Shown here: positions 60,609-64,000 of the stretch, piece by piece
Numbering within the stretch: the stretch's first letter is position 1
How the letters are laid out: each line of letters opens with the position of its first letter
Assembly (NCBI RefSeq): GCF_033446685.1
Contig: NZ_JAWQLY010000004.1
Location: 248,001 to 312,000 of the forward strand
DNA: 64,000 nucleotides
Source of the DNA: Modicisalibacter sp033446685
Lineage (GTDB): Bacteria; Pseudomonadota; Gammaproteobacteria; Pseudomonadales; Halomonadaceae
Reading direction: 5' to 3'
Notes under the pieces: generated by a model
The model's input: the letters and a program-made list of their open reading frames with translations, nothing else
Databases searched by the model: none
What the model was told of the DNA's origin: nothing
Made by a program: the position numbers and the translations under genes

Positions 60609-62713
60609 TGTCTAAGGGTATTTTCAACACGCTTCAGAGCCTGGCTACTGGCAAGCAAGTGCTGGTTGATGAACTGTTCGGCAAGGATGACTTGTCGACA
60701 GCTGCCGTAGATAGCTCCACCGGCACTGAAACCCTCACTGAGGCGCTTGATAGTCGTGTCATCCATCTCAGCACTGTGGCTGACCTGCAAGCCCTTGATG
60801 CGAGCACGCTCGCCAATGGGCAGGTCTTTACCACAGCCGGCTACTATGCCCCAGGAGATGGCGGCGGCAACGAGTATTTCATTGTTAACGGCGCAACAGG
60901 CGCCGACGACGGTGGCAGCTTTATAGATGTCGGCGATGGCAGCAAGCAGGCCAAAGGACTTTTCAGGAGCAAGGTGAGCGTTCGCCAGTTTGGCGCTACT
61001 GGCGATGGGACAACCGATGACTTCCCTGCCATACAGAACGCAGTGGCTTTTGGCTCGGGACGTACTGTCGAATTTGAGGCCGGGCATTACTTCGCCCCCT
61101 ATCGTCCCCCTACCGAGTCTGTAAATTGGGTCAACATCATTAAGAGCGGAACCAAGCTTAAAGCTATCGGTGAGGTGATTGTAGAAAACATGCTGTGGTT
61201 CGCTGGTGGCTCTCCCGAGCTTCCGGTTGCTATCGGTAGTGCCGGATTCACTACAGGTGACGACATACTCACTACGGCGTCTGCCAATAACTTTCAGGTT
61301 GGCGACTACATTCAAGTCCTGTCACAAATCAATGCCAATACCACGGATGCAGGTATTTGGCAGCTTGCAAGCGAGAACCCGACGACCTTGCTGCAAAGGG
61401 AAAATCGTTTCTCCGAAATCCACCGGATTGCAGAAGTCATTTCAGATACTGAATTCAGAATCTATGGTGGCATTACATATCCAGGCTACAAGGACAACAC
61501 CACGGGACAGAACTTCCCGATGTCTGGCGTTACTTCTGCCGAGATTCGCAAGCTCAACCCTCTCACAGATATTGCAATTGAAGGGCTTGAGTTTAAGAAC
61601 GTCACTAATGATAGTTTCCGGACGCTCCTATTCAAGAATTGCGCGCACATAAGACTGCGTGGGTGCAAGTTTATTGCGGACACCCTCCCCGGGTCTCAGT
61701 TCGTCTGCGAGTCAGTTCATGACTTCGTCATGGAGGAGTGCTACAGCTATCGGAATCCCCAAAACGTATCAGGATCTTCGTGGAATAGCTACTTCTTCCA
61801 GGGCGGCTGCCAGTATATAAAGGTAAACAATTGCCACTTCACCGGGGAAGGCCAAACTATTGACTTCACCTATCCACTTATCGGGGATTTCCGTGGCGAT
61901 ACTTCGGTAGACGTTAAGACCGATTCCTTGACTGTTCAGTTTATGGACGTTAGCCACAACACTTTCGAGAAATGCTCGAACGGATTTACCACCCACCCCG
62001 GCACCTACAACCTGGTTGCTATCGGAAATAACATAGAGGCCATAGATACAGGTATTCTGATTCGCAGCTTGCGCAACATTGTTGAAGGGAACACAATATA
62101 CACCGAAAATACGGGCCTAACATTCGGTGGTTTTACCTCTTATTCTTCTATTCAGGGCAATACAATCATTGACCAGAATACCGGAGGAATATTTGTGGGT
62201 ATCAATGTTGTTCCTTTTTCTTCTGATTGCATGAACAATAATGACACGCGAGCATTTCGTATAATCAACAACACGATCACTCAGAAGGGCTCAGTGCTAG
62301 GGTCGTCTGGCATTCAGTTGAGGCATACGGGGAATGGTACACTTCCCAACCCTTCTTTCACTGGCTGGACGGATCAGGTCAAGACTGCTCAGTCTGACTA
62401 CTTCATAAAGGGCAATTCCCTTAGCGGGTGTCGTATACTGATTGGTAGCTATATTAACAGGGCGGTTATATCCGAGAACAACCACAAGGATGGGGCTACT
62501 GCTGATTATTACATCCAGACATCGCCTAATACGGCAGCTACGGTTATCTATGGTAATATCTTTATGGATACATTGGCAGACGCGGTAAGTACCGTAAATT
62601 GCCCTGACCCGGCTTTTACCTACAGTACCAGCACTGTAATGGGCGATAACTACGGTGTGTTGCTGGCGCCGGTCTATAGCCTCGGAGAAAATCGCCCGCT
62701 ACTCGCGGCTTAG
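60608..62713 (+). CDS. Tailspike with pectin-lyase-like beta-helix
   Basis: 701 residues. A short head-binding start (MSKGIFNTLQSLATGK), then SVRQFGATGDGTTDDFPAIQNAVAFGSGR, the Pectate_lyase_3/GH28 opening motif, and a long right-handed beta-helix rich in Asn and Gly. Such spikes bind or cut surface polysaccharide. Base composition is markedly AT-richer than upstream genes, a sign of separate origin. Confidence 0.88.
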   Translation: MSKGIFNTLQSLATGKQVLVDELFGKDDLSTAAVDSSTGTETLTEALDSRVIHLSTVADLQALDASTLANGQVFTTAGYYAPGDGGGNEYFIVNGATGADDGGSFIDVGDGSKQAKGLFRSKVSVRQFGATGDGTTDDFPAIQNAVAFGSGRTVEFEAGHYFAPYRPPTESVNWVNIIKSGTKLKAIGEVIVENMLWFAGGSPELPVAIGSAGFTTGDDILTTASANNFQVGDYIQVLSQINANTTDAGIWQLASENPTTLLQRENRFSEIHRIAEVISDTEFRIYGGITYPGYKDNTTGQNFPMSGVTSAEIRKLNPLTDIAIEGLEFKNVTNDSFRTLLFKNCAHIRLRGCKFIADTLPGSQFVCESVHDFVMEECYSYRNPQNVSGSSWNSYFFQGGCQYIKVNNCHFTGEGQTIDFTYPLIGDFRGDTSVDVKTDSLTVQFMDVSHNTFEKCSNGFTTHPGTYNLVAIGNNIEAIDTGILIRSLRNIVEGNTIYTENTGLTFGGFTSYSSIQGNTIIDQNTGGIFVGINVVPFSSDCMNNNDTRAFRIINNTITQKGSVLGSSGIQLRHTGNGTLPNPSFTGWTDQVKTAQSDYFIKGNSLSGCRILIGSYINRAVISENNHKDGATADYYIQTSPNTAATVIYGNIFMDTLADAVSTVNCPDPAFTYSTSTVMGDNYGVLLAPVYSLGENRPLLAA

Positions 62714-62781
62714 CCTTAGAAGCAGAGATGGTTGACGTCCTATAAAGGAGTATCCACCTCTACTATTATACGAAAGTTAAA

Positions 62782-62800
62782 GGGCGGCTTTGTGCCGCCC
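62782..62800. terminator. Convergent terminator after the tailspike
   Basis: GGGCGGC-TTTGT-GCCGCCC between converging genes; A-rich upstream and GCATTTC downstream. Confidence 0.75.
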
Positions 62801-62805
62801 GCATT

Positions 62806-64000
62806 TCAATCTACACTGTAAGAAAGGATCGATTTCAATAAATGTACTTGGCGCATTTTGACACGATTTCTGATGGGCCCGCTCAGCATGGACTCAACCG
62901 CCCCCTGATCCATAACGCTGTACAAATCGTCGTCCTTAGATAGGAGACGTTTGCACGTAGACTGAGCGTCGGAGAGGCGCGCCACCTGCCAAGCAGTGCC
63001 TCCGATTCTATTGGCCACTTCGACATCTTTGCTGGTGATCTTGTTTGCCTTATCTGCAATATGTTGGGCAGGTGCAATGTCGTCGTATAGCGCTGTGCCT
63101 ACTGGATGATCTACTGAATTAATCGATGGAAATTCTGCATAAGTGGCTTCCGAGAACTCCTTGCCTCCAAACTTCATGGCCATGAGTTCTGGTTGCAACC
63201 GTCGCATGATCTCGAACCCAACCTTATTGAACTGGCGTTCTTCAGCCGTGACCGACAAGGCCGCTTTCAAGCTAGAGAGAGAGTAGAGCGGGTCAAAACG
63301 AGGCGTTTTTCGACTAAACAGAGTTGCAATATTGCCAACGAAATAACGGTTGCGCTGCTCCGCATACATCAAGTCCAGCGCCTCGGGCATTTCCCAACCA
63401 TCTTTCAACCGCTGTTCCAGATACCTTCCTGTATCCTCGGCGATCATCTGTGCCACTCCAGAGCTGGTAATCCGGTTCCCTTTCTCGCTGGACGTTAAGC
63501 TATGGTTCCAAATTGTATAAGCTACTTCACTGGGTGGCGTGTCAGCTGGCACCTTCTGGCTGTAAAAGCTGCGCGCGCATTCTCCATATCCACCGCTCAC
63601 GATGATTGTTTGGTCAGAAACATCGTGGCCGTCATCTATCTTGCAGTTCGGTCGCATGCCCGCAGAATAAAGCATACCCCAGCGGGACTGCTCATCAGCA
63701 TCCTTGGCCATCACTCGTGTCAACAGTCCATCGCTGTTCGTCATCGATAGTCCATACTTCACAGCAAGCCCATGCGCGGTCGTCTTGTCTATGGTCCCGC
63801 TCGGCCCTGAGCACATGAAGCGAAAGCTGTCTTGCTTCCCCTCCGCCAGAATGGCCGACAATACTAAGCGAGTGTCGAAACCGCCGGTTAAATGGGCGAT
63901 CTTTCGGGGCGCGGGGTGATTGATGATGGCTCGCACGTTGTGGCGTATTTCCCCAACCGCCTTATCAATCAAATGCTCTAAGGGCTCTGAGCGATCAAGC
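62806..64000 (-). CDS. Asparagine-synthetase-like PP-loop protein (partial)
   Basis: At least 398 residues; the frame is open to the window end, so the N-terminus is missing. HLTGGFDTRLVLSAIL is a PP-loop (SGGxDS type) with T in place of the first S and T for the last S. The C-terminal part (FSRKTPRFDPLYSLSSLKAAL) resembles the synthase domain of asparagine-synthase-related proteins. It is AT-richer and opposite to the structural operon, as lysogenic cargo is. Substrate unknown. Confidence 0.65.
   Translation of the reverse strand, partial: LDRSEPLEHLIDKAVGEIRHNVRAIINHPAPRKIAHLTGGFDTRLVLSAILAEGKQDSFRFMCSGPSGTIDKTTAHGLAVKYGLSMTNSDGLLTRVMAKDADEQSRWGMLYSAGMRPNCKIDDGHDVSDQTIIVSGGYGECARSFYSQKVPADTPPSEVAYTIWNHSLTSSEKGNRITSSGVAQMIAEDTGRYLEQRLKDGWEMPEALDLMYAEQRNRYFVGNIATLFSRKTPRFDPLYSLSSLKAALSVTAEERQFNKVGFEIMRRLQPELMAMKFGGKEFSEATYAEFPSINSVDHPVGTALYDDIAPAQHIADKANKITSKDVEVANRIGGTAWQVARLSDAQSTCKRLLSKDDDLYSVMDQGAVESMLSGPIRNRVKMRQVHLLKSILSYSVD

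Larger units (their letters stand above)
25263..64000 (+). mobile_element. Siphovirus prophage (left portion), inserted in trpG
   Basis: It begins at the trpG break and runs past the window end. The order is integrase, leftward early operon, CI/Cro region, O/P-like replication genes, lysis, then HK97-type head and siphovirus tail genes. It combines lambda-like control, replication and lysis with HK97-like morphogenesis. No right attachment site is inside the window. All main structural genes look intact, so it may be inducible. Confidence 0.93.

Noticed and set aside
1..64000. CRISPR arrays, tRNA, rRNA, insertion sequences
   Set aside because: No regular spaced repeats, cloverleaf or transposase motifs were seen on reading; low-level repeats are explained above.

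Overview
The window is chromosomal DNA of a GC-rich gammaproteobacterium, most likely a Halomonadaceae member (Halomonas-like). The basis is protein similarity remembered from the families plus gene order: a leuS-lptE-holA block next to a ybeL homologue, then lnt-corC-ybeY-ybeZ-miaB, and a trpE/trpG locus. It has two parts: host core genome (1 to about 25,260) and the left part of an integrated lambda-like/HK97-like siphovirus prophage (about 25,260 to beyond 64,000).

Host part. A Yip1-family membrane protein faces a leftward holA-lptE-leuS cluster (DNA polymerase III delta subunit, LPS-assembly lipoprotein, leucyl-tRNA synthetase). A zinc-ribbon YbeL homologue is divergent from leuS. Then come the leftward lnt-corC-ybeY-ybeZ-miaB genes (lipoprotein acylation, CorC-type CBS protein, rRNA maturation, PhoH ATPase, tRNA methylthiotransferase). 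Next are a DUF1820 protein, a TIGR04211-type SH3 protein, thiopurine methyltransferase, a YajG-type lipoprotein, and a tightly overlapping sulfate ABC operon (sbp-cysT-cysW-cysA). An MFS transporter, gamma-glutamyltransferase, rpe, a GIY-YIG domain fused in frame to phosphoglycolate phosphatase, and trpE complete this part. Downstream of trpE is a transcription attenuator: a leader peptide with two adjacent Trp codons and four segments that can form 1:2, 2:3 or 3:4 stems. It precedes the first nine codons of trpG, and there the host sequence stops.

Prophage part. The trpG fragment is followed by a tyrosine integrase. A leftward early operon (35.6 to 26.6 kb) carries an AlpA-like protein, many small proteins, a ParB-like/zinc-finger protein, a DNA cytosine methyltransferase, an ASCH-domain protein and RdgC. 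The immunity region (35.4 to 36.8 kb) has a short CI-like repressor, a Cro-like gene, several TCAAC/GTTGA inverted repeats, and a consensus-like LexA box next to a perfect TATAAT. A rightward early operon (36.8 to 42.3 kb) encodes an O-like HTH/DnaT-domain initiator with iterons inside its gene, a lambda P-like protein, winged-helix proteins and a VRR-NUC nuclease. Then follow lysis genes (GH104 endolysin, holin, Rz/Rz1) and a late operon: HNH, terminase, HK97-type portal/protease/capsid, connectors, tail tube, a frameshifted tail chaperone pair, tape measure, tail tip, fiber and tailspike. The last gene, on the opposite strand and cut by the window edge, is an asparagine-synthetase-like protein that is probably phage cargo.

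The most interesting signals are the trp attenuator with the prophage junction inside trpG, the LexA-box locus at 35.7 kb that could make a non-CI-cleaving SOS switch, the iterons inside the O-like gene, the GGGAAAG frameshift site, the GIY-YIG/phosphatase fusion, and a 270-nt structured insertion in the tail operon. No rRNA, tRNA, CRISPR array or insertion sequence was seen. All family calls come from reading motifs and recalled similarity; no database search was run.
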